Of a stretch of DNA of 64,000 nt, positions 42,092 through 51,142 are shown one piece after another. The notes beneath the pieces were generated by a model. The model was not told the origin of the DNA, searched no databases, and saw nothing but the letters and a program-made list of their open reading frames with translations. The stretch comes from Streptomyces bathyalis (GTDB lineage Bacteria > Actinomycetota > Actinomycetes > Streptomycetales > Streptomycetaceae), in the NCBI RefSeq assembly GCF_015910445.1, contig NZ_CP048882.1, forward strand, positions 1,240,001 through 1,304,000, in the 5' to 3' direction. A program made the position numbers and the translations under genes. Positions within the stretch are counted from its first letter, which is position 1, and every line of letters starts with the position of its first letter.

Positions 42092-42820
42092 TCAGTGTTC
42101 GGGGAGCCGCGCCCAGAAGCGCTCGACGATCTCCTCCATGAAGCGGCGCCCTTCCTCGGCGGTGGCGTTGCTGCTGGCCCGGCCGAGGGTGGCGGCCATG
42201 AGCCCCTGGTACTCCTGCTGCATGTCCCGCAGGGGTTCCTGGAGCTCCTTGCGATCGATGGCGACCAGCTTGGCGATGGCGCGGACGTGAGCCTGCCAGC
42301 GGGTGTTGACGGCTTCGGTGAGGAGACGGGCGAGCTCCTCCTCCTGACCGGTGACCGCGATGAAGTCACGTGGCGGAAGCTTGAAGAGGCTGCCGAGGTT
42401 GGCGGACTGCCGTTTGTCACCCGTCCAACGGCCCGATTCCTCCATGCGCCGGTACGCATCGAGGTCGAGGCCGATGAGACGGGCGACGTCGTCGGCGGAC
42501 ATGCCGCGGGCGAGCCGGTGTTCGAGCAACGTACGGGGCCGGCCCATGAGTTCGCCGGGATGGCACCACAAGGCGCCGGCCAGGGCTGTCACCTCGTTGG
42601 CGTTCGGGAAGGCGTCGCCGCGTTCCCATGCGGTTATGTGGTCGGGGCTGACGTGACTCATGCCGTAGGAGGCGCGCATGCCGTAAGCGACGTGGCCAGG
42701 GGCCATCCCCAGTCTCTCGCGCATGGTTCGGGCGGCGCGCGCGTTGAAGGAGATCGGTGGATGCACGGGGAGAGAGTAGGGGGTTACACACGGCAACTCC
42801 ATGGGTTGCAGTCCCTGCAT
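42092..42820 (-). CDS. XRE-family DNA-binding protein
   Basis: The 242-residue protein has a Cro/CI-type helix-turn-helix (MRERLGMAPGHVAYGMRASY then VSPDHITAWERGDAFPNANE, about residues 33-75). A second, weaker HTH-like segment follows (LEHRLARGMSADDVARLIGL), and the C-terminal half is helical and likely regulatory. ATG at 42820 is the longest start; ATG at 42802 (MELPCVTPYSLPVHPP) is a credible alternative. It is divergent from a purine permease gene across 207 bp and may control it. Confidence 0.8.
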   Translation of the reverse strand: MQGLQPMELPCVTPYSLPVHPPISFNARAARTMRERLGMAPGHVAYGMRASYGMSHVSPDHITAWERGDAFPNANEVTALAGALWCHPGELMGRPRTLLEHRLARGMSADDVARLIGLDLDAYRRMEESGRWTGDKRQSANLGSLFKLPPRDFIAVTGQEEELARLLTEAVNTRWQAHVRAIAKLVAIDRKELQEPLRDMQQEYQGLMAATLGRASSNATAEEGRRFMEEIVERFWARLPEH

Positions 42821-43027
42821 CCCTTTTGGGAGATAGATCGGGGCTGATTCTGTAGGAACCCACGAGGCCGACTCGAGGCTTTAAACCTCGGATGCGGCAA
42901 GACAATTGTGAAATTCTCCCTGCCGCGTATGATCCGCTCGGCAAGGCGTCACATGCGTAACACCGACCGTCACACGCTCCAGGCGCCCCGCTTCCCCCTC
43001 ACACCTGTTGGTCCAGGAGACTCAGAC

Positions 43028-44473
43028 ATGCAGACGAACACGCATCGCCCACCCGCGGCGCCGCACACCGGAGCCGGGGGCCCCATCGACCGGTTCTTCC
43101 GGATCAGCGAACGCGGTTCGACGTTCAACCGGGAGATACGCGGCGGGTTCGCCACGTTCTTCACGATGGCCTACATCCTCGTGCTGAACCCGATCATCCT
43201 GGGCAGCGCGGAGGACAAGTTCGGCAACCAGCTGGACGGAGCCCAACTGGCCACCGCCACCGCCCTGGTGGCCGGCGTGATGACCCTGATCATGGGCGTC
43301 GGCGGCAACCTGCCGCTCGCCCTGGCCACCGGTCTGGGCATCAACGTCATCGTCGCCTTCCAGGTCGCTCCCCTCATGCACTGGGAAGACGCGATGGGCC
43401 TCATCGTGGTCGAGGGCGTGCTGATCAGCATCCTGGTGCTGACAGGTCTGCGCGAGGCCGTCATGCACGCCATCCCGCAACCTCTCAAGCAGGCGATCAG
43501 CGTCGGCATCGGCCTGTTCATCGCCTTCATCGGCTTCGTGGACGCCGGCTTCGTCACCCGCATCCCGGACGCCGCGAAGACCACCGTCCCCGTTCAGCTC
43601 GGCACCGGCACCCTCACCGGCTGGCCCATGCTGGTCTTCTGCCTCGGCGTGCTCGTGACGATCGTGCTCGTCGCCCGCAAGATCAAGGGCGCGATCCTCA
43701 TCAGCATCATCCTGATGACCGTCGTCGCCATCGTCATCAACGAGTTCGCCAAGGTGAAGAACTGGGGTGTCACCTCCCCGACCCTGCCCGACAACCCCGT
43801 CGCCGCCCCCGACTTCGGGCTCATCGGCGCCTTCGACATCTTCGGCGCGTTCGGCCAGGTCGGCATACTGACGGTCGTCCTGCTCGTCTTCGCCCTGATC
43901 CTGTCCGACTTCTTCGACACCATGGGCACGATCGTCGGCGTCACCGCCGAGGCCGGACTCCTCGACGAGCGCGGCCAGGTCCCCGGTCTGGGCCGCGTCC
44001 TGCTCATCGACGGTGCGGCCGCGGTCGCCGGCGGCGCCTCATCGGCCTCGTCCGCCACCACCTACATCGAATCCGCGGCAGGTGTGGGCGAAGGCGCACG
44101 GACCGGCTTCTCCAGCCTCATCACAGGAGGCCTGTTCGGTCTCGCCCTCTTCCTCACCCCGGTCCTGACCATCGTGCCCCTCCAGGCGGCGTCCCCGGCG
44201 CTCGTCGTGGTCGGCTTCCTGATGATGACCCAGGTCAAGCACATCGACTGGGACCGCTACGAACTCGCCATCCCCGCCTTCCTGACCATCGCGGTCATGC
44301 CGTTCACGTACTCCATCACCAACGGCATCGGCGCCGGCTTCATCGCGTACGTGGTGATCAAGTCGTTCATGGGCAAGGCCCGCGAGATCCACTGGCTGCT
44401 GTGGGGCAGCGCCGCGCTGTTCCTCATCTACTTCGCCATCGAGCCGGTGAAGTCCCTCCTCGGCGCGCAGTAA
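43028..44473 (+). CDS. NCS2/AzgA-type purine permease
   Basis: The 481-residue membrane protein starts FNREIRGGFATFFTMAYILV in helix 1 and has about thirteen hydrophobic segments. The AzgA-type signature SSATTYIESAAGVGEGARTG lies near residue 345, with FDTMGTIVGVTAEAGLL before it. AzgA-family permeases import hypoxanthine, adenine or guanine by H+ symport. ATG at 43028 has CAGGAG 8 nt upstream; further in-frame codons upstream are not similar to the family. A perfect 20-bp terminator follows. Confidence 0.9.
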   Translation: MQTNTHRPPAAPHTGAGGPIDRFFRISERGSTFNREIRGGFATFFTMAYILVLNPIILGSAEDKFGNQLDGAQLATATALVAGVMTLIMGVGGNLPLALATGLGINVIVAFQVAPLMHWEDAMGLIVVEGVLISILVLTGLREAVMHAIPQPLKQAISVGIGLFIAFIGFVDAGFVTRIPDAAKTTVPVQLGTGTLTGWPMLVFCLGVLVTIVLVARKIKGAILISIILMTVVAIVINEFAKVKNWGVTSPTLPDNPVAAPDFGLIGAFDIFGAFGQVGILTVVLLVFALILSDFFDTMGTIVGVTAEAGLLDERGQVPGLGRVLLIDGAAAVAGGASSASSATTYIESAAGVGEGARTGFSSLITGGLFGLALFLTPVLTIVPLQAASPALVVVGFLMMTQVKHIDWDRYELAIPAFLTIAVMPFTYSITNGIGAGFIAYVVIKSFMGKAREIHWLLWGSAALFLIYFAIEPVKSLLGAQ

Positions 44474-44487
44474 GCGCCCGGGCATCC

Positions 44488-44532
44488 GCCACCGGGGTGG
44501 CCTCGGCCCAGTGCCGAGGCCACCCCGGTGGC
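44488..44532 (+). terminator. Perfect 20-bp terminator stem
   Basis: GCCACCGGGGTGGCCTCGGC pairs perfectly with its downstream complement across a 5-nt loop, 14 nt after the permease stop. It is one of the strongest hairpins in the window. Confidence 0.85.
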
Positions 44533-44864
44533 GTTGGTGGCGGGCGCCGAAGCCCAGCCGAGGCTACTGCCCGGTCCGTACAGGCGACGGGCGAAGTCGT
44601 CGATCGCACTCACCACCAAGGCACGACTCCCGCTCACGAACGCCTGCTCGCTGCCGAGGAGTTCGACAAGTTGCCGTGGAGATCGCCATGGAATTCGCCG
44701 TGCGATAACGCCGACCGCCTTGTTCGGGCCGCGGTTTCGGTAAGCCCTGTCGTCCGCCGAAGGCATTCTCATAAGGCTCTTCACAGCAACCCGCGCTTTC
44801 AACTGGCCCGAAATTCCTCGCTGTTACCGCGCGGACCGAGGAAAGCGTTTGCGGTGCCGGGCCG
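44533..44864. other. 332-bp gap between convergent permease and kinase genes
   Basis: No gene could be supported. The segment from 44680 to 44830 is clearly less GC-rich than its surroundings. A minus-strand frame contains protein-like text (SGSRALVVSAIDDFARRLYG) but has no start context and runs into the permease gene, so it may be a relic. Confidence 0.35.
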
Positions 44865-45830
44865 CTAGACCTCGCCCGCCCAGGGCGGATTCGCCCCCCG
44901 GACCGCGCACACCGCCGCGGCCACGCGGGCGCCGAAGTCCAGGGCGGCGGCGACCTGTTCGGGCGTGAGGCCGTCCAGGCGGCCGCCCAGCGCCCCGGCG
45001 CCGTGCAGGGAGTGGAGGAAGCCGGCCATGAAGGAGTCGCCCGCACCGACCGAGTCCACGACGGTCACCGGCGGCGCCGGCGCACGCAGTCGCTCGCCGT
45101 CGAGGGAGGCGAAGACGCCGTCGGCGCCGAGCGTGACGACAACGAGGCGGGCGCCCTGCGCGTGGAAGGTCTCGGCGGCCTGCTCCGGGGTGGCGCCGGG
45201 GGCGAGGTGCGCGAGGTCGTCGTCGGACAGGCGCAGGATGTCGGCCGCGGCGCACCAGCGCGGCAGAGCGCTGCGGTAGGCGGCCGGATCGACCAGCAGG
45301 GGACGGACGTTGGGGTCGACCGACACGGTCGCGCGCTCCCGTACATCCGACAGCAGGTCCTCGACGGCCTTCCCGCCGGGTGGCCGTACGAGCGCCAGGG
45401 AACCGGTGTGCAGGCAGGACAGGGGCCCGTCGGACGCGGCGGCGAGTTCCCGCGGCGTCCACTGGAAATCGGCGGTGTTCTCCGCGTGGAAGGAGTAGTC
45501 GGCGCGGCCGTCCTCGTCGACGTCGGCGACGGCGAGGGTGCTGGGTTCGCGGGCGGCGACCGTTCGGCTCAAGTCGACGCCGGAGCCGGACAGATGGTCG
45601 CGGAAGAGCCGCCCGAAGACGTCCCCGGAGATGCGTCCGAGGAAGCGGGTGGGGGTGGCGAGCCGTGCCAGTGCGACCGCGGTGTTGGCGGGGCCGCCGC
45701 CGGGCAGCACGTCCAGTCCGATCGCCGGGGTCTGCGCCTCCGTGGCCGGGGGCCTGACGAACGCGTCGGCGACGCATTCGCCGAGCACGGCGACGGGGGC
45801 GGCGTCGGCGGCGGGGACTGGCGCGGGCAT
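44865..45830 (-). CDS. PfkB-family carbohydrate kinase (fructokinase-like)
   Basis: The 321-residue protein has both PfkB signatures: LDVLPGGGPANTAVALARLA near residue 38 and VVDSVGAGDSFMAGFLHSLH near 253, with the catalytic Asp in GAGD. It phosphorylates a sugar or nucleoside; fructose is a common substrate for this branch, but specificity is not readable. ATG at 45830 has GTGAGGT 9 nt upstream. It stands alone, convergent with the purine permease. Confidence 0.88.
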   Translation of the reverse strand: MPAPVPAADAAPVAVLGECVADAFVRPPATEAQTPAIGLDVLPGGGPANTAVALARLATPTRFLGRISGDVFGRLFRDHLSGSGVDLSRTVAAREPSTLAVADVDEDGRADYSFHAENTADFQWTPRELAAASDGPLSCLHTGSLALVRPPGGKAVEDLLSDVRERATVSVDPNVRPLLVDPAAYRSALPRWCAAADILRLSDDDLAHLAPGATPEQAAETFHAQGARLVVVTLGADGVFASLDGERLRAPAPPVTVVDSVGAGDSFMAGFLHSLHGAGALGGRLDGLTPEQVAAALDFGARVAAAVCAVRGANPPWAGEV

Positions 45831-46129
45831 GCGGACCTCACGGATTCGGGCTCGGGGCGGGGTGGCTTCGGGATGCGGCGACCGGGGGCGACCGGGGGCG
45901 ACGGGCCGGGCGCACGGCTCGCGCTGGAGTCCAGCAGCCGCCTGTGACCCTGTCAACGAGGCCCCCGTGCATACGGGCGTGACGCGGGCAGCCGTGCAGG
46001 CGTACCGGGCGGGGTGCATGCCGGTGACCCGGTCACGCCGGGCGTGAGCCGCTCCCCGGCGACCGCCCCGGAGCCGTCCGGTATGTATCGTCCGGACGCA
46101 GACAGCCTCCGTCGGGAAGGGAAGGCGCA

Positions 46130-48064
46130 GTGCCACGTGAGCAAGGCCGCGGCCCCGGCGGCCACCGGGCGCACCGCGGAGCGCGAAGCAGCCGCGGCGG
46201 ACCGTACGCCCGGCGCGAGGGACACGGACCGCACGCCCGGCCGGCGGGGGGTCCGCCCGGGCGGCCAGGTCCAGGGGGAGGCACCGGCGCCCGTGGTCCG
46301 CGCGGGGACGGCGACTCGCACACCCACGGAACTCCGCGCGCCGGGCTGGAGCAGCAACTCGCGCGCCTGGAGGGCGCCTCGTACGGCAGGTACAAGGGCC
46401 TCGTCGGTACATGGGAGATGCCGGGCGCGGAGACGACCGGGGAGAGCCTGCGGCTCGTGCGCGGCCAGTCCGACCCCTTCGCGCCGCCGGCCCGCGTGGC
46501 CGTGCGGGTGCCCGCGGAGCGTGCCGGTTTCCCGTCCGCGCTGTGGAGCACGCCGGTCCGCCGCCGCGCCCTCGCGAGCTTCCTCGCGCGCCGCGCGGCC
46601 CAGGTCGCGGCCGGTGAGCGGGCGTTGCGGATCGACGCGGGCGGCCAGGAGGTGCTCGACCGTGGCTCGTGCCAGGTCTCGGCCGATGACGGCGCGGTGA
46701 CGCTCCGGTTCGGTCTCGCGCTCCCCGGTCACGGCCGCCGCATCGACGCCCGAACCGCGCAGCGGCTGCTGTGCCGGCTCGTGCCGGACATCGCCGAACG
46801 TGCGCTGCGGTACGTGTCGCTGGACGCGGCGGCCGTGGACGAGTTCGTGGAGACGGTCGAGGACTCCGACGCGCTCCGCGAGGCGCTGCCCGGACTCGGT
46901 CTGGTCGCGTTCGTCGCCGACGGAGCGGTGCTGCCGCGGGGCAGCGGCGTGGACGACCGCCCGGCGAAGGGCGAGGGTGTCGTGCCGTTCTCCTCGCCCG
47001 GGGGGATGCGGGTGACGGTCCGGCTGCCGAACGCGGGCAACGTGACCGGCATGGGGCTGGGCGAGGGCGTGAGCCTGATCGTCGGCGGCGGCTTCCACGG
47101 GAAGTCCACGTTGCTGCGCGCCCTGGAGACGGGCATCTGGGACCACGTGCCGGGCGACGGACGTGAACTCGTCGTCTCACGCCCTGAGACGGTGAAGCTG
47201 CGTGCCGAGGACGGGCGGCGCGTGGAGCGGGTGGATGTGCACGCTTTCGTGGGCCATCTCCCGGACGGCTCCGACACCACCGACTTCTCGACCGACAACG
47301 CCTCCGGCTCCACCTCACAAGCGGCGTCCCTGTGCGAGGCCGTCGAGGCGGGAGCGCGGGTGCTGCTCATCGACGAGGACACCGCGGCGACCAACCTGAT
47401 GATCCGTGACGCCCGCATGCAGGCCCTGGTGGCCAAGGAACGTGAGCCGCTGACGCCGCTGGTGGACTCCGTGCGCTCCCTCCACCGCGACCACGGCGTC
47501 TCGACGGTGCTGGTCATGGGCGGCTCCGGCGACTATCTGGAGGTCGCCGACCTCGTGCTGATGATGGACGCCTACCGGCCCTCCGACGTCACGGAACGCG
47601 CGCGCGAGGTCGCCTCCGTACCCACGGGACGGCACGCCGAGGCCGAGAGCTTCCCGCCCGTGGTGCACCGCAGCCCCGACCCGGCGTCGCTGGAACCGGA
47701 GTCGCGCGGGCGCAGGCGCGTGCGCTCGCGCGGCGAGGACGCGCTGACGTTCGGGGAGCACGAGGTCGATCTGCGCTCCGTCGAGCAGATCGCGGACTCC
47801 CGTCAGGTCGCGGGGATCGGCCTCGCGCTCGACCTGATGGTGCGCCGCGGGCACGTGGACGGCACGCGTACGCTCGCGGAAGCGCTGGACCTGCTCGACG
47901 CCGATCTGGCGTCGGCGGGCGCGGACGCGCTGCTGGCCGTGCGGGACGAGGACTTCGCCGTCCCGCGCCGCTTCGAGACGGCGGCGGCACTCAACCGTGT
48001 GCGCGGTCTGCGCGTCCGCAGAGCGGCAAGCATGCCTGGAGCGAGTACGGAGAGACCGGGTTGA
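46130..48064 (+). CDS. Predicted ABC-class ATPase (PF09818 family)
   Basis: The 644-residue protein has a low-complexity Arg/Gly-rich first 70 residues, then the PF09818 layout: GLEQQLARLEGASYGRYKGL, a P-loop IVGGGFHGKSTLLRALETGI near residue 322, TDNASGSTSQAASLCEAVEA as signature region and VLLIDEDTAATNLMIRD as Walker B. It has no membrane segments. The family is widespread but its role is unknown. GTG at 46130 has GGGAAGG upstream. A downstream acetyltransferase gene starts inside its stop codon. Confidence 0.87.
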   Translation: MPREQGRGPGGHRAHRGARSSRGGPYARREGHGPHARPAGGPPGRPGPGGGTGARGPRGDGDSHTHGTPRAGLEQQLARLEGASYGRYKGLVGTWEMPGAETTGESLRLVRGQSDPFAPPARVAVRVPAERAGFPSALWSTPVRRRALASFLARRAAQVAAGERALRIDAGGQEVLDRGSCQVSADDGAVTLRFGLALPGHGRRIDARTAQRLLCRLVPDIAERALRYVSLDAAAVDEFVETVEDSDALREALPGLGLVAFVADGAVLPRGSGVDDRPAKGEGVVPFSSPGGMRVTVRLPNAGNVTGMGLGEGVSLIVGGGFHGKSTLLRALETGIWDHVPGDGRELVVSRPETVKLRAEDGRRVERVDVHAFVGHLPDGSDTTDFSTDNASGSTSQAASLCEAVEAGARVLLIDEDTAATNLMIRDARMQALVAKEREPLTPLVDSVRSLHRDHGVSTVLVMGGSGDYLEVADLVLMMDAYRPSDVTERAREVASVPTGRHAEAESFPPVVHRSPDPASLEPESRGRRRVRSRGEDALTFGEHEVDLRSVEQIADSRQVAGIGLALDLMVRRGHVDGTRTLAEALDLLDADLASAGADALLAVRDEDFAVPRRFETAAALNRVRGLRVRRAASMPGASTERPG

Positions 48065-48699
48065 GCGAGAACGCGACGCGAACCGTCACGACGTGGTCCT
48101 TGGAGCAGACCGCTCCCGGTGACCTGATCGACGCACGTCCCGTGGACGAGGCGACCGGACTGCGGATCGTGCGGTCCGAGCTGCCCTCCGTGGCCTTCAG
48201 CCGGTTCCTCTACTGCGAGGTCGGCGAGGACGTGGAGTGGACGGACCGACTGCCGTGGACGCGGGAGCAGTGGCGCCTCTGGCTGGAGCGCCCGGGCGTG
48301 GAGACCTGGGTGGCCTATGAACGGGGCACGCCCGCCGGCTACATCGAGCTGGACGGTGCGACCGAGGACACCTCGGGGCGCGGCGCCCGTCCGGGCAGCA
48401 CGGTGGAGATCAGCTACTTCGGCCTTCTTCCCGAGTTCCGGGGCCGCGGCATCGGCGGGCGGCTGCTGGCGCACGGCACCCGCCGCGCCTGGGATCTGGC
48501 GGACCGGTGGGACGGGCGCCCGCCGACCTCCCGCGTGTGGTTGCACACATGCAGCAAGGACGGCCCGTACGCCCTGGGCAATTACCAGGGGCGCGGCTTC
48601 CGCATCTTCGCCAAGGAAGTGACCCGTGAAATTCCCGGGGAGAAGGGGGATGCGGCGTCCGCCCCGAGGCCGCCGGCACAGCGCCCGGCTGCGGAGTGA
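48061..48699 (+). CDS. GNAT-family N-acetyltransferase
   Basis: The 212-residue protein has the acetyl-CoA site of GNAT enzymes (VEISYFGLLPEFRGRGIGGR, with R-G-x-G-I-G-G) and the family's later motif (YALGNYQGRGFRIF). TTG at 48061 overlaps the ATPase stop as TTGA, implying coupling. The acceptor is unknown; an amine on a small molecule or protein N-terminus is typical. It is the last gene before the sulfate-assimilation region. Confidence 0.85.
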   Translation: MSENATRTVTTWSLEQTAPGDLIDARPVDEATGLRIVRSELPSVAFSRFLYCEVGEDVEWTDRLPWTREQWRLWLERPGVETWVAYERGTPAGYIELDGATEDTSGRGARPGSTVEISYFGLLPEFRGRGIGGRLLAHGTRRAWDLADRWDGRPPTSRVWLHTCSKDGPYALGNYQGRGFRIFAKEVTREIPGEKGDAASAPRPPAQRPAAE

Positions 48700-48755
48700 G
48701 GGTCCCGTCCGCCTGACTGTCAAGAGGGCATCGTCCCGTCATTCAGGACAGGATT

Positions 48756-48780
48756 GTCCACATACTGGATATTGGTGGAC
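48756..48780. promoter_or_regulatory. Inverted repeat upstream of the sulfur leader peptide
   Basis: GTCCAC (48756-48761) and GTGGAC (48775-48780) flank a 13-nt AT-rich spacer containing ATACTGGATAT, 32 nt before the leader ATG. The position suits a promoter or a repressor site of the sulfate operon. The regulator is unknown. Confidence 0.4.
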
Positions 48781-48811
48781 TGCCCGTTCGGCACCGTGCG
48801 AGGCTTCCGTC

Positions 48812-48895
48812 ATGTCTCGCGCTGGAATCGCCTTGGTGAGTCGACGCCACGTCGACTTCGGCCGCATGTCCAGCGCCATCTGTCGCGCGGGCTGA
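48812..48895 (+). CDS. Cysteine-type attenuation leader peptide of the sulfate operon
   Basis: A 27-codon frame with GAGG 8 nt before its ATG encodes MSRAGIALVSRR, then HVDFGRMSSAICRAG. It ends three codons after a TGT cysteine codon. Short peptides of this style (HVDL/F...SAIC) precede sulfur-assimilation genes in streptomycetes and are annotated as putative leader peptides. The TGT codon is the rarer cysteine codon in such genomes. Hairpins that can exclude each other follow at 48942-49002, before sirA at 49207. Stalling at the cysteine codon when Cys-tRNA is scarce is the expected mechanism (inference). Confidence 0.75.
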   Translation: MSRAGIALVSRRHVDFGRMSSAICRAG

Positions 48896-48941
48896 CAGTC
48901 CCAGCACCAACCATCTCGAGCCGCCCCCCTCAATGTCGCGC

Positions 48942-49002
48942 GGGGGCACCCCCGGCCGAAGTCCCCTGGGCCTGACGGCCCGGGAGGTTCCCCCAGGGGG
49001 AA
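48942..49002 (+). promoter_or_regulatory. Attenuator hairpins between the leader peptide and sirA
   Basis: GGGGG/CCCCC (48942-48953) forms a small hairpin. CCCCTGGG (48963-48970) can pair with CCCAGGGG (48992-48999). A competing hairpin uses GGGCC (48968-48972) with GGCCC (48977-48981). The last two share bases 48968-48970, so only one can form at a time, as in transcription attenuators. Confidence 0.5.
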
Positions 49003-49206
49003 GCGCTCCCACCGACTGAACCGCCGCGGCCCTCCCTTGCCTTCCGCGCGTGCGCGAAATGCCGCACGCAGGGACAACACAGGTGTGTCGCGCGCACGTA
49101 CCCGCTGACCTGCACCCGTCTTCGACGACCGGCTGTGTCCGGCTGCCCGGCCGCCCGGCCGGGCTCCGCCCGAAGGACACCTGAAGGACCCCGAAGGACA
49201 ACTGCC

Positions 49207-50904
49207 ATGGCCGACACCTCCAAGCGTCCCGCTTCCGCACCGAGCCGCCGCAAGGCCGGACGCCATCGCGGCGAGGGGCAGTGGGCCGCCGGTCACTTCA
49301 CTCCGCTCAACGGCAACGAGCAGACGAAGAAGGACGACGACGGTCTCAATGTGCGGACGCGCATTGAGACGATCTACGCACACCGCGGCTTCGAGTCCAT
49401 CGACGGCGCCGATCTGCGCGGCCGCATGCGCTGGTGGGGTCTCTACACCCAGCGCAGGCCCGGGATCAGCGGCGGCAAGACCGCCGTGCTGGAGCCGGAG
49501 GAACTGGACGACGAGTACTTCATGCTCCGGGTGCGCATCGACGGCGGCCAGCTGACGACACAGCAGCTGCGCACGATCGGCGAGATCTCGCAGGACTTCG
49601 CGCGCGGCACCGCGGACATCACCGACCGGCAGAACGTCCAATTCCACTGGATCCGCATCGAGGACATGCCGGAGATCTGGCGCCGGCTGGAGGGCGTCGG
49701 CCTCTCGACCACCGAGGCGTGCGGCGACACCCCCCGCGTCATTCTCGGCTCCCCCGTCGCGGGCATCGCCGCCGACGAGATCATCGACGGCACGCCCGCC
49801 ATCGACGAGATCCACCGCAGGGTCATCGGCAATCCCGCCTATTCGAACCTGCCGCGGAAGTTCAAGACCGCGGTCTCCGGGTCGCCGCTGCTCGACGTGG
49901 CGCACGAGATCAACGACGTCGCGTTCGTCGGCGTCGAACACCCCGAGCTGGGCCCGGGCTTCGACGTGTGGGTCGGCGGCGGCCTGTCGACCAACCCCAA
50001 GCTGGGCGTACGGCTCGGTGCTTGGGTGCCCATCGAAGACGTCGCGGACGTGCACGAGGGCATCGTCTCGGTCTTCCGGGACTACGGATACCGGCGGCTG
50101 CGCACCCGCGCCCGCATCAAGTTCCTCGTCGCCGACTGGGGCGCGGAGAAGTTCCGTCAGGTGCTGGAGGACGAGTACCTGCTCCGCAAGATGGCGGACG
50201 GCCCCGCGCCCGAGGCGCCCGTCCAGCAGTGGCGCGACCACATCGGCGTGCACGAGCAGCGCGACGGCAACTACTACGTCGGCTTCGCACCGCGCGTGGG
50301 CCGCGTCGACGGCGGCACGCTCGCCAAGATCGCGGACCTCGCGGAGACGCACGGCTCGAGCCGCGTCCGTACCACTGCCGAGCAGAAGATGATCGTCCTC
50401 GACGTGGCCGCGGACCAGGTGGAGTCCCTGACGGAGGCGCTGGAGGCGCTCGACCTCACGGCCCGCCCGTCGGTCTTCCGCCGCGGCACCATGGCCTGCA
50501 CCGGCATCGAGTTCTGCAAGCTGGCCATCGTCGAGACCAAGGCACGCGGCTCGTCGCTCATCGACGAACTGGAGCGCCGCCTCCCCGAGTTCGACGAGCC
50601 GGTCACCATCAACCTCAACGGCTGCCCCAACTCCTGCGCCCGCATCCAGGTCGCCGACATCGGTCTGAAGGGCCAGCTCGTCACGGACGCGGACGGCGAG
50701 CAGGTCGAGGGCTACCAGGTGCACCTGGGCGGCTCCCTCGGCATGGAGCCGGGCTTCGGCCGGAAGGTCCGCGGCCTGAAGGTCACCGCCACGGAGCTGC
50801 CCGACTACATCGAGCGCGTGCTGCTCAACTTCCAGGAGCAGCGCGAGGACGGCGAGCGCTTCGCCCAGTGGGCGGCTCGCGCGGAAGAGGGTGCGCTGAA
50901 GTGA
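49207..50904 (+). CDS. sirA: Ferredoxin-dependent sulfite reductase
   Basis: The 565-residue siroheme/[4Fe-4S] enzyme has cluster cysteines at 431 and 437 (CTGIEFC) and at 473 and 477 (CPNSC). Tyr80 (WWGLYTQ) and Cys172 (TTEACGD) are 92 residues apart, the same spacing as the covalent Tyr69-Cys161 pair of the Mycobacterium tuberculosis enzyme. It reduces sulfite to sulfide with ferredoxin in the cytosol. ATG at 49207 has GAAGGACA upstream. It is the first enzyme gene of the operon, and its stop overlaps the GTG of the first repeat-encoded frame. The siroheme chelatase lies at the operon's end. Confidence 0.93.
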   Translation: MADTSKRPASAPSRRKAGRHRGEGQWAAGHFTPLNGNEQTKKDDDGLNVRTRIETIYAHRGFESIDGADLRGRMRWWGLYTQRRPGISGGKTAVLEPEELDDEYFMLRVRIDGGQLTTQQLRTIGEISQDFARGTADITDRQNVQFHWIRIEDMPEIWRRLEGVGLSTTEACGDTPRVILGSPVAGIAADEIIDGTPAIDEIHRRVIGNPAYSNLPRKFKTAVSGSPLLDVAHEINDVAFVGVEHPELGPGFDVWVGGGLSTNPKLGVRLGAWVPIEDVADVHEGIVSVFRDYGYRRLRTRARIKFLVADWGAEKFRQVLEDEYLLRKMADGPAPEAPVQQWRDHIGVHEQRDGNYYVGFAPRVGRVDGGTLAKIADLAETHGSSRVRTTAEQKMIVLDVAADQVESLTEALEALDLTARPSVFRRGTMACTGIEFCKLAIVETKARGSSLIDELERRLPEFDEPVTINLNGCPNSCARIQVADIGLKGQLVTDADGEQVEGYQVHLGGSLGMEPGFGRKVRGLKVTATELPDYIERVLLNFQEQREDGERFAQWAARAEEGALK

Positions 50905-51023
50905 GCGAGCCGCGGCGCGCGGCGTCGGCTGGACCGAGAAGCCGCGCAGCGACGAAGGAGCGAGCAGCAACGAGGGAAGCCGACGCGTCAAAGCGCGCCA
51001 AGGCTGAGCGGGAGGCACAGTGA
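50901..51023 (+). CDS. Repeat-encoded 40-residue frame, copy 1
   Basis: GTG at 50901 overlaps the sirA stop as GTGA and opens a 40-codon frame encoding MSEPRRAASAGPRSRAATKE and 20 more Arg/Ala/Glu-rich residues, ending TGA. The peptide is highly charged and probably helical or disordered. About a third of third positions are A or T, and it uses AGA, AGG and TCA codons, unlike its neighbours. That weakens the case for a long-standing gene. The frame and the coupling overlap are nevertheless intact. Confidence 0.35.
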   Translation: MSEPRRAASAGPRSRAATKERAATREADASKRAKAEREAQ

Positions 51024-51142
51024 GCGAGCCGCGGCGCGCGGCGTCGGCTGGACCGAGAAGCCGCGCAGCGACGAAGGAGCGAGCAGCAACGAGGGAAGCC
51101 GACGCGTCCAAGCGCGCCAAGGCTGAGCGGGAGGCACAGTGA
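51020..51142 (+). CDS. Repeat-encoded 40-residue frame, copy 2
   Basis: Identical peptide to copy 1; the only base change (TCA to TCC) is silent. GTG at 51020 overlaps the copy 1 stop as GTGA, with GGGAGG 4 nt upstream. Because the unit is 119 bp, each copy lies in a different frame from the last. Confidence 0.35.
   Translation: MSEPRRAASAGPRSRAATKERAATREADASKRAKAEREAQ

Noticed and set aside
44428..44802. 124-codon minus-strand frame with protein-like text near 44600
   Set aside because: It runs into the permease gene, crosses the 20-bp terminator and has no start context.
48739..51120. 793-codon minus-strand open frame across the sirA region
   Set aside because: It is antisense to the clearly coding sirA gene; its sequence has no domain pattern and results from GC-rich third positions and the tandem repeat.
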